Shown in pieces: positions 1 to 10,493 of a stretch of DNA of 64,000 bases. The stretch lies in contig JACQEO010000026.1 in the NCBI GenBank assembly GCA_016200545.1, positions 1-64,000 on the forward strand, given 5' to 3'. Source of the stretch: Deltaproteobacteria bacterium. GTDB taxonomy: Bacteria > Desulfobacterota > Binatia > UTPRO1. Every line of letters starts with the position of its first letter. Positions within the stretch are counted from its first letter, which is position 1. The notes beneath the pieces were generated by a model. The model made no database searches, had not been told where the DNA came from, and worked only from the letters and a program-made list of their open reading frames with translations. A program made the translations under genes and the position numbers.

Positions 1-2
1 CC

Positions 3-203
3 CGCAGCCGCGGGCTCGTCTTCTACCGGGTGCTCGAGCTCGCCGTAGCCCACGACCCGGTGCGCTACCGGGACCTCGTCGTCAACCCCCAGCCCAAGTC
101 GAGGCCGCCTACGCCACCGGGGACCCGCGGGCACCCGGCCCGCCTCGAACGCCCCCCTGCGAACCGACCCTGGAGAGCCGCTGGCCTGCCGTCCTCCGCT
201 TAG
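3..203 (+). pseudogene. C-terminal fragment of an unrecognised ORF
   Basis: An open frame enters from the left edge and stops at 201-203, giving 66 residues. The first part (FYRVLELAVAHDPVRYRDLV) looks like real protein. The rest is Pro/Arg-rich and probably a variable tail. I do not recognise the family. Its position next to an IS91 remnant makes a mobile-element protein possible, but that is inference. The 226 bases between this stop and the IS91 remnant hold no gene that I can support. Confidence 0.3.
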
Positions 204-429
204 ATGGATACCCCCACAGCCCCTTCTTGGACACCGCTCTTCTATTCGTGCCACTCGAACGCAGACAAAGGCCCCCGCGCGAGTCGAAATCGGGGCCCGG
301 ACGGGTGCGAATCGTGGCGGTCACAGCGAGGCGCAGCACCCACCGGGGGCGAGAGTCGGGTGTAAGACGCACCGCGGCTGTCGGTCCGCTCACGCACGCT
401 ACGGGATTGGCGGCCGAATTCGCGGACAG

Positions 430-795
430 TCAATCCGGGAAATCGAACGTGAGCGTGCCGTCTACCGACGGCGGCGGCCGGGCGGGGAAGAGATCCGGCA
501 GTTCGGTTGGCAGACCGAGGTGCCGCAGGATGCGGTCAACGATCGGAGGGTCATCGATCGTCGCGATCAGGCGGAGCCGACCGCCACACTGTGCGCACGC
601 GAGGGCGTCGATCGCGAAGATGCGCGGCAACAGATCAGCCCACGCCCAGTACCGGCGCCGCGGCGGCGCAGCCGGGGCACCCTCCGTGCGTGCGGTATTG
701 GACGCGGCGTTGTGATGTGTGGCGCCGGAGGCCGGAGGTGGTCGTCCGGCTGCGGTCTCCGGCGTCTCAACTGCCGCGTTCGATGATCGTTGCAC
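430..795 (-). pseudogene. IS91-type transposase, C-terminal remnant
   Basis: The frame carries the typical tail of IS91/ISCR-type (Y2 HUH) transposases. A Pro/Ala-rich linker is followed by WADLLPRIFAIDALACAQC and GGRLRLIATI, where the two cysteines belong to a zinc-binding CxxC, then a helix around ILRHLGLPTELP. The N-terminal zinc domain and the catalytic HUH and tyrosine motifs are absent. The frame stays open for about 90 bases upstream but shows no catalytic domain. This is therefore a dead 3' fragment of an insertion sequence. Neither terminus (oriIS or terIS) could be placed. Confidence 0.75.
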
Positions 796-1176
796 GGGCG
801 CTGTCGCCGTCGTCTCGAGGCTCGCGGGCGCGACGTCGCCGGCCGGACGTGCGCTCAGAACCGTCGGCGCGCGCCAGCGCGCATGCGGCGCGAGGGCGAC
901 GTGTTCTTGCGACGGATCGCGCTCACGACGGCGCTCCTCGCCGCCTTCGCGGCACTCGCCGCGCTCGAGGCCGAGGCGCGGGCACGTGAGCGCGAGCGCG
1001 AGCGCGACGAGCGCTCACACGAGGCCGACACGCTTCTCGCCCTGTGCTTGAGGACAGGTCCTTATGGGGTGTTACGTCAACCAAAAAGACCTTTCAAACT
1101 TCCTACGATTACGATCCCGAACCCTACGATCCGATCCCCCACGATCTCTCCTGCGATCCACGATCTGCGTCTACCC
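796..1176. other. intergenic stretch, no supported gene
   Basis: This 381-base gap separates the IS91 remnant from vapC. It is less G+C rich between about 1060 and 1160, where loosely repeated ACGATC/CGATCC words occur (for example ACGATTACGATCCCGAACC at 1107-1125 and ACGATCCGATC nearby). An open frame on the plus strand crosses it and runs antisense into vapBC. It has no ribosome binding site and no recognisable domain, so I do not call it. Confidence 0.5.
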
Positions 1177-1584
1177 TCACCCCCTCTTGCCGTGAGGCAC
1201 GAGGAACCGGCAGGAGGGGCCGGACGCTCGACTGAGCCGTCGATCGAGCGTCGCAAGCGGAAGCCCAAATGCCTCGGCGACCGCGACGTACCATGCATCG
1301 TGGCTGGTGACGTTCCGACGAAGCTCCCACACTCGTTCCGCGAACGGCTCGAACGGAACCAAGAGGATCTCGAGGCTCAACAGATCTCTCTGCGCGGCGG
1401 TTGCTTCCAGGCGGGTCAGCTGTTTCGAGATTTCGAGGCGGCGCAAGATGTTCGTCGCCTCCACCAGGACGAGGTGGGGTGCTACGAGGTCTCCCTCCGC
1501 CAGCAGATGCTCAGCCCAGGTGCCTCCGGAGCCCGCGTCGGTCGTCGCGGCCACGAGCACCGACGCATCGACGACGGTGCTCAT
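1177..1584 (-). CDS. vapC: VapC-type PIN-domain ribonuclease toxin
   Basis: A 135-residue PIN-domain protein, predicted to be an endoribonuclease toxin that cleaves RNA unless held by its antitoxin. The visible acidic residues fit the PIN active site: an Asp in VVDASVLVAA near the N-terminus, a Glu in VLVEATNILRR, and Asp residues in TSHDAWYVAVAEA and LATLDRRL. Its ATG overlaps the stop of the upstream antitoxin gene by 4 bp (ATGA), the usual arrangement of co-translated toxin-antitoxin pairs. The C-terminus ends in a short basic tail. Family and partner are clear; the RNA target is not. Confidence 0.9.
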   Translation of the reverse strand: MSTVVDASVLVAATTDAGSGGTWAEHLLAEGDLVAPHLVLVEATNILRRLEISKQLTRLEATAAQRDLLSLEILLVPFEPFAERVWELRRNVTSHDAWYVAVAEAFGLPLATLDRRLSRASGPSCRFLVPHGKRG

Positions 1585-1817
1585 CGTCGATCGATGTCGC
1601 GCTGCTTCAGTATCTGTTTGCCGGTTACCCGGCGGCCGGCCGATCGCTTCCGTTCGCGAATCCGCTCGAGCAACGCGTGAAGGGAGGGACGGGCCGCAAG
1701 GCGCTTCAGTTCCTCTTTGAGGTACTCCTGCATGGATCGATGTTCGCGCGCGGCGCGGCTCGCGAGCTGATCGCGGACTTCCTCAGGAACGTCTCGAATC
1801 GTGATCTGCACCGTCAC
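1581..1817 (-). CDS. vapB: VapB/FitA-type ribbon-helix-helix antitoxin
   Basis: A protein of about 78 residues. The N-terminal VQITIRDVPEEVRDQLASRA is a ribbon-helix-helix DNA-binding strand and helix, followed by a helical, basic toxin-neutralising tail (about residues 30-78). I chose the GTG at 1815-1817 because the conserved strand starts two residues later. An ATG at 1854-1856 would add 13 residues of unlikely sequence that overlap the operator. The gene precedes vapC with a 4-bp overlap. It is probably autorepressed through the two direct repeats just upstream. Confidence 0.85.
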   Translation of the reverse strand: MTVQITIRDVPEEVRDQLASRAAREHRSMQEYLKEELKRLAARPSLHALLERIRERKRSAGRRVTGKQILKQRDIDRR

Positions 1818-1850
1818 GACATCAATATGCCAGCTGCGACAGCAATATGC
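1817..1850 (-). promoter_or_regulatory. vapBC promoter and direct-repeat operator
   Basis: Two 14-bp direct repeats (plus-strand form CGACATCAATATGC at 1817-1830 and CGACAGCAATATGC at 1837-1850) differ at one base and repeat with a 20-bp period, about two helical turns. On the minus strand a -35-like TTGCAT (1847-1852) and a -10-like CATATT (1824-1829) are separated by 17 bp, one inside each repeat. A repressor bound to the repeats would block the promoter. The -10 ends only 6 nt from the GTG start, so the transcript would have almost no leader. Confidence 0.6.
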
Positions 1851-1954
1851 AATCATCCGCAGCCGAGTGGCAGCGTCAACCGCGCCACCGCGACCGCATT
1901 TTCGAGCGTGACGGCTGGCGCTGTGCCGTGCCCGTCTGTGGCTCCGCTATGTGA
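1847..1954 (+). pseudogene. HNH endonuclease N-terminal fragment
   Basis: A 35-codon frame starts at ATG 1847 and contains HRDRIFERDGWRCAVPVCGS. This matches the opening of HNH-nuclease domains (a basic helix, then RDGWRC with the first zinc or structural cysteine pair). It stops at 1952-1954, before the HNH residues, and no continuation is recognisable in the other frames downstream. Probably a decayed fragment. It overlaps the vapBC operator divergently. Confidence 0.4.
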
Positions 1955-2082
1955 CCCGATCCCGAGACGAAGACCGCGCGACCGCATGACGTGGGTGGCG
2001 CTGTTCAGCGCGAGAGCCGACGTCCCGGGGCATCGTCGCCATACAGCGGGAGGAAGAGCCGAGGGGGAGCGACACTTGAGAG

Positions 2083-2262
2083 CTACAAATGCGCTCTCCA
2101 CCACGGCGCGCCGCTCTGGCTATACTTGTCGCTCGTGGCCGCGACTGCACGCTTCGCCTTCGCAGCGGTGGGCTTCGCCCTTGCCTTCGCCTTCACGCGC
2201 GCAGCAGGCTTCTTCGCCGGTGCCTTCTTCTTGGAGCTCTTCGCTCTCGCTTTTGCTTTCAT
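2083..2262 (-). CDS. small histone-H1-like Lys/Ala-rich protein
   Basis: A 59-codon gene. Of its 59 residues 14 are Lys, 5 Arg and 18 Ala, arranged in KAKARAK and KKAPAKKPA repeats like the tails of histone H1 and bacterial H1-like DNA-binding proteins. It ends in a distinct non-repetitive segment, KYSQSGAPWWRAHL. A good ribosome binding site (ACGGAGGC) lies about 8 nt before the ATG at 2260-2262, which supports translation. It lies downstream of gspF in the same direction, separated by two hairpins. It is likely a nucleoid-associated or nucleic-acid-binding protein. The Trp-rich tail is unusual and may be a protein-binding or membrane-touching signature. Confidence 0.6.
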   Translation of the reverse strand: MKAKARAKSSKKKAPAKKPAARVKAKARAKPTAAKAKRAVAATSDKYSQSGAPWWRAHL

Positions 2263-2282
2263 CGCGACTGCCTCCGTGCGGT

Positions 2283-2325
2283 CCGCGGATCGAACATCCG
2301 CGGCGCGCGTATCGTCTTAGACGAT
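2283..2325. terminator. two hairpins after the gsp operon
   Basis: CCGCGGAT (2283-2290) pairs with ATCCGCGG (2296-2303) around a 5-nt loop, and ATCGTC (2311-2316) pairs with GACGAT (2320-2325) around TTA. They sit between the gspF stop (2355) and the start of the H1-like gene (2262), so they could end or attenuate gsp transcription or act as operators. No T-run follows on either strand. Confidence 0.4.
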
Positions 2326-2354
2326 GGCGAGAAGCGCCGCAACGGGCGGTCACG

Positions 2355-3578
2355 TCAGCGCACGACGCGATTGAGCTCGAAGATCGGCATCAAAATGGCG
2401 AGGACGATGAAGAGGACGACGAGGCCCATGAAGACGATCATCAGCGGCTCGAGGATCGTCGTCAGCGAGCCGACGGCGTTCTCGACCTCGTTGTCGTAAG
2501 CATCCGCGGCCTTGCCGAGCATCTCCTCGAGCTGGCCGCTGCGCTCACCGACGGCGACCATGTGGACGACCAGCGGCGGGAACACCCCGCTCTCGCGGAG
2601 CGGCGGCGCGATGCTCTGGCCCTCGCGAATCGCGTCGCGTGCGTTCTCGATGGCGTGCGCGATCACGCGGTTGTCGACGATGTTGCGGACGATGTCGAGC
2701 GCCGGCAAGAGGCCGATGCCGCTCGCGAGGAGCGTCGAGAGCGTACGTGCGAAGCGCGCGAGCGCGAACTTCTGCACCAACCGTCCGACGTACGGAACCT
2801 GCAGCACCCACCGATCGACCCGCTCGCGGCCGGCGGCGCTGTGGGCATAGGCGCGGCCGCCGAGGACGGCACCTCCGAGCGCGAGCAAAATCAGCCACCA
2901 CCAGCGCGCCGCGAAGCTCGAGAGCGCGATGAGAAGCAAGGTCAGGCGCGGCAGCTGTTGCTGCGTCTCTTGGAAGATTCGTGTCACCTTCGGTACCACG
3001 TAGGAGACCAGGAAGAAGAGGATCGCGCCGCCGAGGACGAGCATGACGGCGGGATACGTGAGGGCGGCGCGCACCTTGCCGAGCAGACGCGCCTGGTTCT
3101 CGGTGTAGTCGGCGAGGCGCTCGAGGACGACGTCGAGCGCGCCGCTCGCCTCGCCGGCGCGCACCATGTTCACGTAGAGCGGGGAGAAGAGACGCGGATG
3201 CTCGCCGAGCGCGTCGGCGAGGGCGCGGCCCTCGGTCACGCGCTCGCGGATCTGGACGATGGCGCGCCGCAGGTGCTCGCGCTCGGTCTGGTCGGCGAGC
3301 GCGGCGAGCGCCTCGACGAGCGGCAGCCCGGCGCCGACGAGCGTCGCGAGCTGGCGCGTCACCGCCGCGAGTTCCTGCGTCGGTACGCGCTCGCCCGCCC
3401 GGCCGACGGCGAAGCTCGTCCGGCGCCGCCCGGCGGGCGTGCGGTCCTCGGCGAGGTCGGTCGGGAAGACCCCCGTGCGACGGAGCTTCAAGCGCGCGCT
3501 GCGCGGGCTCTCGGCGTCGACGACGCCGGCGACCGCACGCCCCTCGGTGCTCAGCCCCTTGTAGGCGTAGACGGGCAC
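2355..3578 (-). CDS. gspF: type II secretion inner-membrane platform protein GspF
   Basis: A 407-residue polytopic protein with two T2SF/GspF domains. The N-terminal MPVYAYKGLSTEGRAVAGVV opening is typical. The first domain (about 75-200) ends in a membrane segment around LGGAILFFLVSYVVP, a second segment lies around WWWLILLALGGAVLG, and the second domain ends in MIVFMGLVVLFIVLAILMP. GspF links the GspE ATPase to the pseudopilus base in the inner membrane. The gene follows gspE after a 29-bp gap in the order C-D-E-F. No gspG or other pseudopilin gene follows, which departs from the standard operon. Confidence 0.95.
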   Translation of the reverse strand: MPVYAYKGLSTEGRAVAGVVDAESPRSARLKLRRTGVFPTDLAEDRTPAGRRRTSFAVGRAGERVPTQELAAVTRQLATLVGAGLPLVEALAALADQTEREHLRRAIVQIRERVTEGRALADALGEHPRLFSPLYVNMVRAGEASGALDVVLERLADYTENQARLLGKVRAALTYPAVMLVLGGAILFFLVSYVVPKVTRIFQETQQQLPRLTLLLIALSSFAARWWWLILLALGGAVLGGRAYAHSAAGRERVDRWVLQVPYVGRLVQKFALARFARTLSTLLASGIGLLPALDIVRNIVDNRVIAHAIENARDAIREGQSIAPPLRESGVFPPLVVHMVAVGERSGQLEEMLGKAADAYDNEVENAVGSLTTILEPLMIVFMGLVVLFIVLAILMPIFELNRVVR

Positions 3579-3607
3579 AGTTCAGGGCGCGACGCGGCGC
3601 GGACGAC

Positions 3608-5317
<1,710 letters not shown>

Positions 5318-5323
5318 CCGACG

Positions 5324-7996
5324 CTACCGCTCGGACGGCGCGCTCGCGTCGGTGGTCCGCGCGTCCCCGAGCTCGAGCGCGATCGTACCATCCCGCCGCT
5401 CGAGGACATAGGCCGGCGGCTGCGCCGTCTTGAGATCCAAGACCAGGCGCATGCGACCGCGGTGGTGGGCGACCCGCACCCGCCGTACCAGCGGATCGAT
5501 CACCGGGACGCTTTCCACCTGTCCCTGGTGCACGCTCGCGCCGTACACGTCGATGACGTAGCGGCCCGGGTCGCTGAGCGCGTAGTGCTCGACGCGCGTC
5601 GGCGTCCCGCTGATCGCGACGCGGATCACGGCTCCCTGGTTGCGGCGATCGACCTGCACGTCGGTCAGCGTGAGTAACGGCCCGCCCTCCGCGGCGGCGT
5701 CGCGGCGCGGTCCGCCCGCAGCGCGGTCGCTCGTCGCGCCGGACACGCGGTCGCCGGTCGGCTCGGGTTCGACGCTGTCGGGTGCGGCACGGTCGTGGAG
5801 CTCGAAGGACGGCCGGTCGAGCGGATCGGGGATGCGTTGCGGGGTCCCCGAGCGCTCCATCATCGACCGAAAACGATCGCGCTCGGTCGTCGAGACCGTC
5901 GCTGCGTCCGCCTCGTTCTTGATGATGTGCGGCGTGAGGAAGATGAGCAGGTTGATCTTGTTCTTCTGGCTGTTCGTCTTCTTGAAGAAGTTGCCGATCA
6001 CCGGCACGTCGCCGAGGAACGGCACCTTGCTCTCGGTCGCGGTGATCGAGTCGGAGATGAGGCCGCCGATCACCACCGTCTGGCTGTCCTTGACGGTGAT
6101 CGTCGTGCTGGCGCTCCGCACGGTCGTCGTCGGGCCGACGGCGTTGGCGTCGAGCAGCGAGTTCGGCACCAACGCCGAGACCTCCTCGAAGAGCGCCATG
6201 CGCACGATCGCGCCTTCGGAGATCTGCGGCGTCAGGCGGAGGGTGATGCCGACGTCCTCGCGCTCGATCGTGGAGAAGGTGTTGGAGAGGTTGGTCTCGC
6301 TCGTCGAGCGGCTGGCGACGAAGGGCACGTTCTGGCCGACGATGATCTCCGCCTCCTCGTTGTCGGTGGTGAGGATGTTCGGGGCGGAGAGGATGTTGAC
6401 GTCGCTCTCGTTCTGTAGCGCGGTGAGGAGCGCCGCTTGCGCCGGTACCGTGCGGCCGTCGGGGAGCTTGACCGTGCGCTCGGAGACCGCGGCCAGGATC
6501 AGACCCGAGAGCGAGCCGGGATCGGCGAGCGCGGTGTTGAGGTTCCCCAAATTGACGCGCGACAGGCCGGTGCCGTTCGGCAGACCGATGCCGCCCTGGA
6601 CCTCGATGCCGAGCTGGCGCAAGCGGTCGAGCGTGACCTCGAGGATGATGGCCTCGACGTAGACCTGGCGGCGACGGATATCGAGCTTCTCGATGACCCC
6701 GAGAAGGATGGCGTAGTCCTCGGGTGCGGCGGTGACGATCAGCGAGTTGGTCGCGGGGTCGGCGGTGATACGGACGTCGCTCGCGAACTCGATCGCCGGC
6801 TGCTGCCCGGTCTGTCCACCCTGCTGACCGGCTTGATTGGGCGGACGGCGTGTGCGGTCCGCCGACGAGCGCCGCAGGCTCGAGCCCGACGACGTGCGAC
6901 GGTTGCGTCCGGCGCCGGTCTGTCCCGGTGGCTGCTGTTGCGGGCGCGCGGGACGGCTCGTGCCGCCCCCCGACGCGCCGATGACGTCGAGCAGGACCGG
7001 CAGTAGGTCCTCGGCGTTGGCGAATTTCAGATAGTAGACGTTGATCTTCCCCGAGCCCGGCGGTAGCGGCACGTCGAGGCGCGCGACCAGCGCTTTGATT
7101 TGCCCCATCTGATCCACCGCCGCGTTGACGATGAGGGTGTTGGTGCGGTCGTCGGGAGTGATCTTGAAGGCGCGGATCTGCCCCGAGGCCATCGTGCGTT
7201 GGCCTTGCGCGGGGGGTTGCCCGGGGGCGGCGGGCTTTTCCTCGAGCACTTGCTGGATGGTGTCGGTGAGCTCGCTCGCGACCGCGTGTTTGAGCGGAAT
7301 GAGTTCGGTGTGGCGCCGCGAGCTCGCGACGTCGAGCTCGGCGATCATGCGCGTCAAGCGGGCGACGTTCGCCGCCGAATCGATGATGATGAGCGAGTTG
7401 GTCTGCGGATAGGACGTGATGAGCCCGTCTTTCGAGACCAGCGGTTGGAGGACGTTGCCGATGTCGGCGGCGTCGACTTGCGTCAGCGGGATGAGGCGGG
7501 TGACGTACTCTTCGGTGGGGATGTGGCCGCCGCCGTCGGTGAGCGTCTGCAGGCTCGTCTCCTTGGCGTCCTTGGTGGGGATGATGCGCACGACCGCGCC
7601 GCTCGGCACGGTCGTGAAGCCCTTCACCTGGAGGACCGCCTGAAAGACCTGGTAGGCCTCCTCGGGCGTGATCTTCGTCGGCGAGACGACGGTCACCTTG
7701 CCCTGGACGCGCTCGTCCATGACGAAGTTCTTGCCGGTGATCTCACCCATGAACTTCACCAGGACGCCGAGGTCGACGTCCTGAAAGTCCATGGTGATGT
7801 CGCGCTCGCCGTCCGCCTCGACGACGCGCGGGCCTTGCGCCTCGACGGGCGTAGGCGCGGTGTCGGGCTGCGTCCGCGGTGCGCCTTGCGCGCGTGCGGC
7901 GTCAGGGCCGAGCGCGCGCGGCGCGCCGCCGCCGAGGGCGCCGGCGACAACCAGCAGGGCCGTCAGCGCCGGTGAGAGTCGTCGCGTTCGTCGCAC
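5324..7996 (-). CDS. gspD: type II secretin GspD with C-terminal AMIN-like domain
   Basis: An 890-residue outer-membrane secretin. A signal-peptide-like start ([14 protein letters not shown]) precedes the N0 domain ([19 protein letters not shown]) and repeated N1-N3 domains. The N2-N3 linker is a long Gln/Pro/Arg/Ser-rich low-complexity insert (about residues 345-400). The secretin core carries [15 protein letters not shown] and [11 protein letters not shown]. After residue about 770 there is an extra domain ([20 protein letters not shown] and later MRLVLDL) that resembles an AMIN domain. AMIN domains usually lie at the N-terminus of PilQ-type secretins and bind peptidoglycan. The C-terminal position here is unusual. 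Confidence 0.94.
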   Translation of the reverse strand: MRRTRRLSPALTALLVVAGALGGGAPRALGPDAARAQGAPRTQPDTAPTPVEAQGPRVVEADGERDITMDFQDVDLGVLVKFMGEITGKNFVMDERVQGKVTVVSPTKITPEEAYQVFQAVLQVKGFTTVPSGAVVRIIPTKDAKETSLQTLTDGGGHIPTEEYVTRLIPLTQVDAADIGNVLQPLVSKDGLITSYPQTNSLIIIDSAANVARLTRMIAELDVASSRRHTELIPLKHAVASELTDTIQQVLEEKPAAPGQPPAQGQRTMASGQIRAFKITPDDRTNTLIVNAAVDQMGQIKALVARLDVPLPPGSGKINVYYLKFANAEDLLPVLLDVIGASGGGTSRPARPQQQPPGQTGAGRNRRTSSGSSLRRSSADRTRRPPNQAGQQGGQTGQQPAIEFASDVRITADPATNSLIVTAAPEDYAILLGVIEKLDIRRRQVYVEAIILEVTLDRLRQLGIEVQGGIGLPNGTGLSRVNLGNLNTALADPGSLSGLILAAVSERTVKLPDGRTVPAQAALLTALQNESDVNILSAPNILTTDNEEAEIIVGQNVPFVASRSTSETNLSNTFSTIEREDVGITLRLTPQISEGAIVRMALFEEVSALVPNSLLDANAVGPTTTVRSASTTITVKDSQTVVIGGLISDSITATESKVPFLGDVPVIGNFFKKTNSQKNKINLLIFLTPHIIKNEADAATVSTTERDRFRSMMERSGTPQRIPDPLDRPSFELHDRAAPDSVEPEPTGDRVSGATSDRAAGGPRRDAAAEGGPLLTLTDVQVDRRNQGAVIRVAISGTPTRVEHYALSDPGRYVIDVYGASVHQGQVESVPVIDPLVRRVRVAHHRGRMRLVLDLKTAQPPAYVLERRDGTIALELGDARTTDASAPSER

Positions 7997-8020
7997 CCGC
8001 CGCCGTCCCCGAACACCCGC

Positions 8021-8899
8021 TCAACGAATCTCATACGAGAAGCTCTTGGTGGCCTTGTTGCGTTGGAGGTCGACCGCGATATGCCCTTCATTCTGCAGCT
8101 CGGTGAAGAGCGAGATGGCCTTTGTGGGGTCCGTGAGCTCGACCCCGTTGACGCGGTTGATGACGTCGCCGTTCTGGAGTCCGATCTTCTCGAACACCGA
8201 GCCCGGCTTGATGGCGAACACGCGGAAACCGACGGTCTTACCGTCCTCGAAGTACGGCACCGCGCGTGCCTGGGTGAAAACCTCGTTGAGGTTCGCGACC
8301 GTCCTCTCGAGCTCGCGCCGGTCGATCACGAATTTGTCGTCGGCCGTCTTGCGGATGCGCTCACCAGCGACGGCTGCACCACCGGCGCCGGGAGCGGTCG
8401 AAACGGTGGTCGCCGGCCCGCGCGCCGAGGCGAGCTCAAGCACCTCCTCGTCGCCGTTGCGCTCGAGGACGACGCGATCCCACTCGACGCGCGAGAGCGT
8501 CGCGGCGTCGAGGATCGAGTCGCCGACGCGGTAGAGCGACTGGCGCCGCGCCGCGAGGTCTTCGATGATCGCGTACGATTGCGCGGCATCAGCGACGAGC
8601 GCGGTGCCCCAGAGCTTCACGTTGAGATCGGTGCGCTTGGCGTCACTGGCGCCACGCGCCGTCGGCGCGCCCTTGACCGCGTTGAAAGCGTCGTGCTCGT
8701 AGATGACGGCGTACGCCGACTCCGGCTGCACCGGCGCCACCGCCGGCACCGCCGCCGGCCGCGACGCCGCGTCCGTCGTCGGACGCTCGATGCGGGCGGC
8801 GACGCTACTCGCCGTGATCCGTGCCGCGAAGTACGCGATCATCGCCAGCAGTACGAGATTGAGCGCGACCAGCGCAGGCCGCCAGGAGGCGGTAAGCAT
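8021..8899 (-). CDS. gspC: type II secretion protein GspC with PDZ domain
   Basis: A 292-residue bitopic inner-membrane protein. One membrane helix lies near the N-terminus ([18 protein letters not shown]). The periplasmic homology region (about 60-150) is expected to contact secretin N0. A C-terminal PDZ domain (about 200-290) shows [19 protein letters not shown] and [12 protein letters not shown]. GspC couples the inner-membrane platform to the GspD secretin. It is the first gene of the operon, with gspD 24 bp downstream. It has no visible ribosome binding site, and a promoter ends 9 nt before the ATG, so a leaderless mRNA is likely. Confidence 0.9.
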   Translation of the reverse strand: MLTASWRPALVALNLVLLAMIAYFAARITASSVAARIERPTTDAASRPAAVPAVAPVQPESAYAVIYEHDAFNAVKGAPTARGASDAKRTDLNVKLWGTALVADAAQSYAIIEDLAARRQSLYRVGDSILDAATLSRVEWDRVVLERNGDEEVLELASARGPATTVSTAPGAGGAAVAGERIRKTADDKFVIDRRELERTVANLNEVFTQARAVPYFEDGKTVGFRVFAIKPGSVFEKIGLQNGDVINRVNGVELTDPTKAISLFTELQNEGHIAVDLQRNKATKSFSYEIR

Positions 8900-8908
8900 G
8901 TTCGCGAA

Positions 8909-8936
8909 TCTATAGGGGAAGGGGGGAGGGCATCAA
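8909..8936 (-). promoter_or_regulatory. sigma70-like promoter of the gsp operon, near-leaderless
   Basis: On the minus strand TTGATG (8931-8936) and TATAGA (8909-8914) are spaced by 16 bp. Only 9 nt separate the -10 from the gspC ATG, so transcription would begin 2-3 nt before the start codon. The spacer is a pure pyrimidine run on the minus strand. No competing Shine-Dalgarno sequence exists. Confidence 0.6.
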
Positions 8937-8946
8937 GCGAGGTGGA

Positions 8947-8985
8947 GGCGCGAAATCCGCGCCGGCGCTTTTCTTTCCGCGCCGG
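8947..8985 (+). promoter_or_regulatory. lysS leader with two mutually exclusive hairpins
   Basis: GGCGCG (8947-8952) can pair with CGCGCC (8958-8963), and CCGGCGC (8962-8968) can pair with GCGCCGG (8979-8985). The right arm of the first overlaps the left arm of the second by two bases, so the two stems compete. They lie just before the lysS ribosome binding site (AAGGAG, 8995-9000). Could be regulatory or chance in GC-rich DNA. No T-box features are visible. Confidence 0.25.
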
Positions 8986-9004
8986 TCCCCGCATAAGGAG
9001 AGCG

Positions 9005-10483
9005 ATGGAAGAGCAGGATCAAGTCGTCGCGCGACGAAAAAAGCTCGCCGAGCTCGAGGCGCGCGGGCACCGTCGCTTCCCGAACGACTTCCGACCGCGC
9101 GACACCGCCGCCGAGCTCGCCGCGGCAAACGCCGCCGCGACGGGCGCCGACCTCGACGCCCACCCCGTGCCGGCGACCGTCGCCGGCCGCATCATGGCGG
9201 TGCGCAACTTCGGCAAGGCGGCCTTCGCGCAGCTCCAGGATCGCAGCGGCCGCATCCAAATCTACGTGCGCCGCGACGAGGTCGGTGAGCGCGACTTCGA
9301 CGTGTTCCGCTTCCTCGACCTCGGGGACTTCTCGGGCTTCGCGGGGCGGCTCTTCCGCACCAAGACCGGCGAGCTCAGCGTTCTCGCCGCGCGCGTCCAC
9401 TATCTCGCCAAGGCGCTGCGCCCGCTGCCGGAGAAATGGCACGGGCTCCAAGACGTCGAGCTGCGCTACCGGCAGCGCTATCTCGATCTCCTCAATCCCG
9501 ACGTGCAGCGCATCTTCCGCGTCCGCGCCCAGGTCCTCCAGGGCGTGCGCGAGTTCTTCGGCGCGCGCGGTTTTCTCGAGGTCGAGACGCCGATGATGCA
9601 ACAGATCGCCGGCGGTGCGCTGGCGCGGCCGTTCATCACGCATCACAATGCCCTCGACCTCGATCTCTACCTGCGCGTCGCGCCCGAGCTCTTCTTGAAG
9701 CGTCTGCTCGTCGGCGGCCTCGAGCGGGTGTTCGAGCTCAATCGTAACTTTCGGAACGAAGGCATCTCGACGGAGCACAACCCCGAGTTCACCATGCTCG
9801 AATTCTACCAAGCGTACGCCACCTGGGAGGATCTGCTGACGATCACCGAGGAGCTGGTGACCGGCTTGGCGCGGGCGGTCATTGGCGACGTGCGCTTCCC
9901 GTACGGCCCGCACCAGCTGGATCTCACGCCGCCGTGGCGCCGGCTCGCGGTGAAGGACGCGGTGGTGGAAGCGACCAGCCTGGCGCGCGCCGACGTCGAC
10001 GACATCGGGTGCTTGCGCGCCGTCGCCGCCGAGCGCGACATTCCGCTGCCCGCCGACACGCCGTACGGCAAGGTCCTGGCCGAGGTCTTCGAGAAGACCG
10101 CCGAGGCGACGCTCGTCCAACCGACGTTCGTCGTCGATTACCCCGTCGAGATCTCGCCGCTCGCGCGCCAGAGCGACCGCGACCCGACGCTCGTCGATCG
10201 CTTCGAGCTCTTCATCGCCGGGCGCGAAATCGCCAACGGTTTCTCCGAGCTGAACGATCCCGACGAACAACGGGCGCGCTTCGAAGAGCAGCTGCGCGCC
10301 CGCCGTGGCGGCGACGAAGAAGCGCACGCGATGGACGAGGACTACGTCCGCGCCCTCGAGCACGGGATGCCGCCGGCGGCCGGCGAGGGCATCGGCATCG
10401 ACCGTCTCGTCATGCTGCTGACCGACGCCCCCTCGATCCGTGACGTCATCCTCTTCCCGCAGCTTCGCCCGGAACGGCGCTGA
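9005..10483 (+). CDS. lysS: lysyl-tRNA synthetase, class II
   Basis: A 492-residue cytosolic enzyme that charges tRNA-Lys. The N-terminal OB-fold anticodon-binding domain (about 55-150) contains [20 protein letters not shown]. The class II core follows, with motif 2 ([19 protein letters not shown]) and motif 3 ([15 protein letters not shown], ending [12 protein letters not shown]). The ATG at 9005 is preceded by AAGGAG and begins a typical LysS N-terminus. An open frame extends far upstream, but that part is only antisense of gspC. The gene is 10 bp upstream of lolC and divergent from the gsp operon. Confidence 0.97.
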   Translation: MEEQDQVVARRKKLAELEARGHRRFPNDFRPRDTAAELAAANAAATGADLDAHPVPATVAGRIMAVRNFGKAAFAQLQDRSGRIQIYVRRDEVGERDFDVFRFLDLGDFSGFAGRLFRTKTGELSVLAARVHYLAKALRPLPEKWHGLQDVELRYRQRYLDLLNPDVQRIFRVRAQVLQGVREFFGARGFLEVETPMMQQIAGGALARPFITHHNALDLDLYLRVAPELFLKRLLVGGLERVFELNRNFRNEGISTEHNPEFTMLEFYQAYATWEDLLTITEELVTGLARAVIGDVRFPYGPHQLDLTPPWRRLAVKDAVVEATSLARADVDDIGCLRAVAAERDIPLPADTPYGKVLAEVFEKTAEATLVQPTFVVDYPVEISPLARQSDRDPTLVDRFELFIAGREIANGFSELNDPDEQRARFEEQLRARRGGDEEAHAMDEDYVRALEHGMPPAAGEGIGIDRLVMLLTDAPSIRDVILFPQLRPERR

Positions 10484-10493
10484 GAAAGGTTCA

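Noticed and set aside
790-1680. Plus-strand frame with a hydrophobic start (LTTALLAAFAALAALEAEA) that could suggest a secreted protein.
   Set aside because: No ribosome binding site, Arg/Glu-rich low-complexity sequence, and its second half is antisense to the well-supported vapBC genes.
8947-8985. lysS leader as a T-box or lysine riboswitch.
   Set aside because: Only two short competing stems are present in about 40 nt. No specifier loop, T-box sequence or riboswitch-sized fold is visible.
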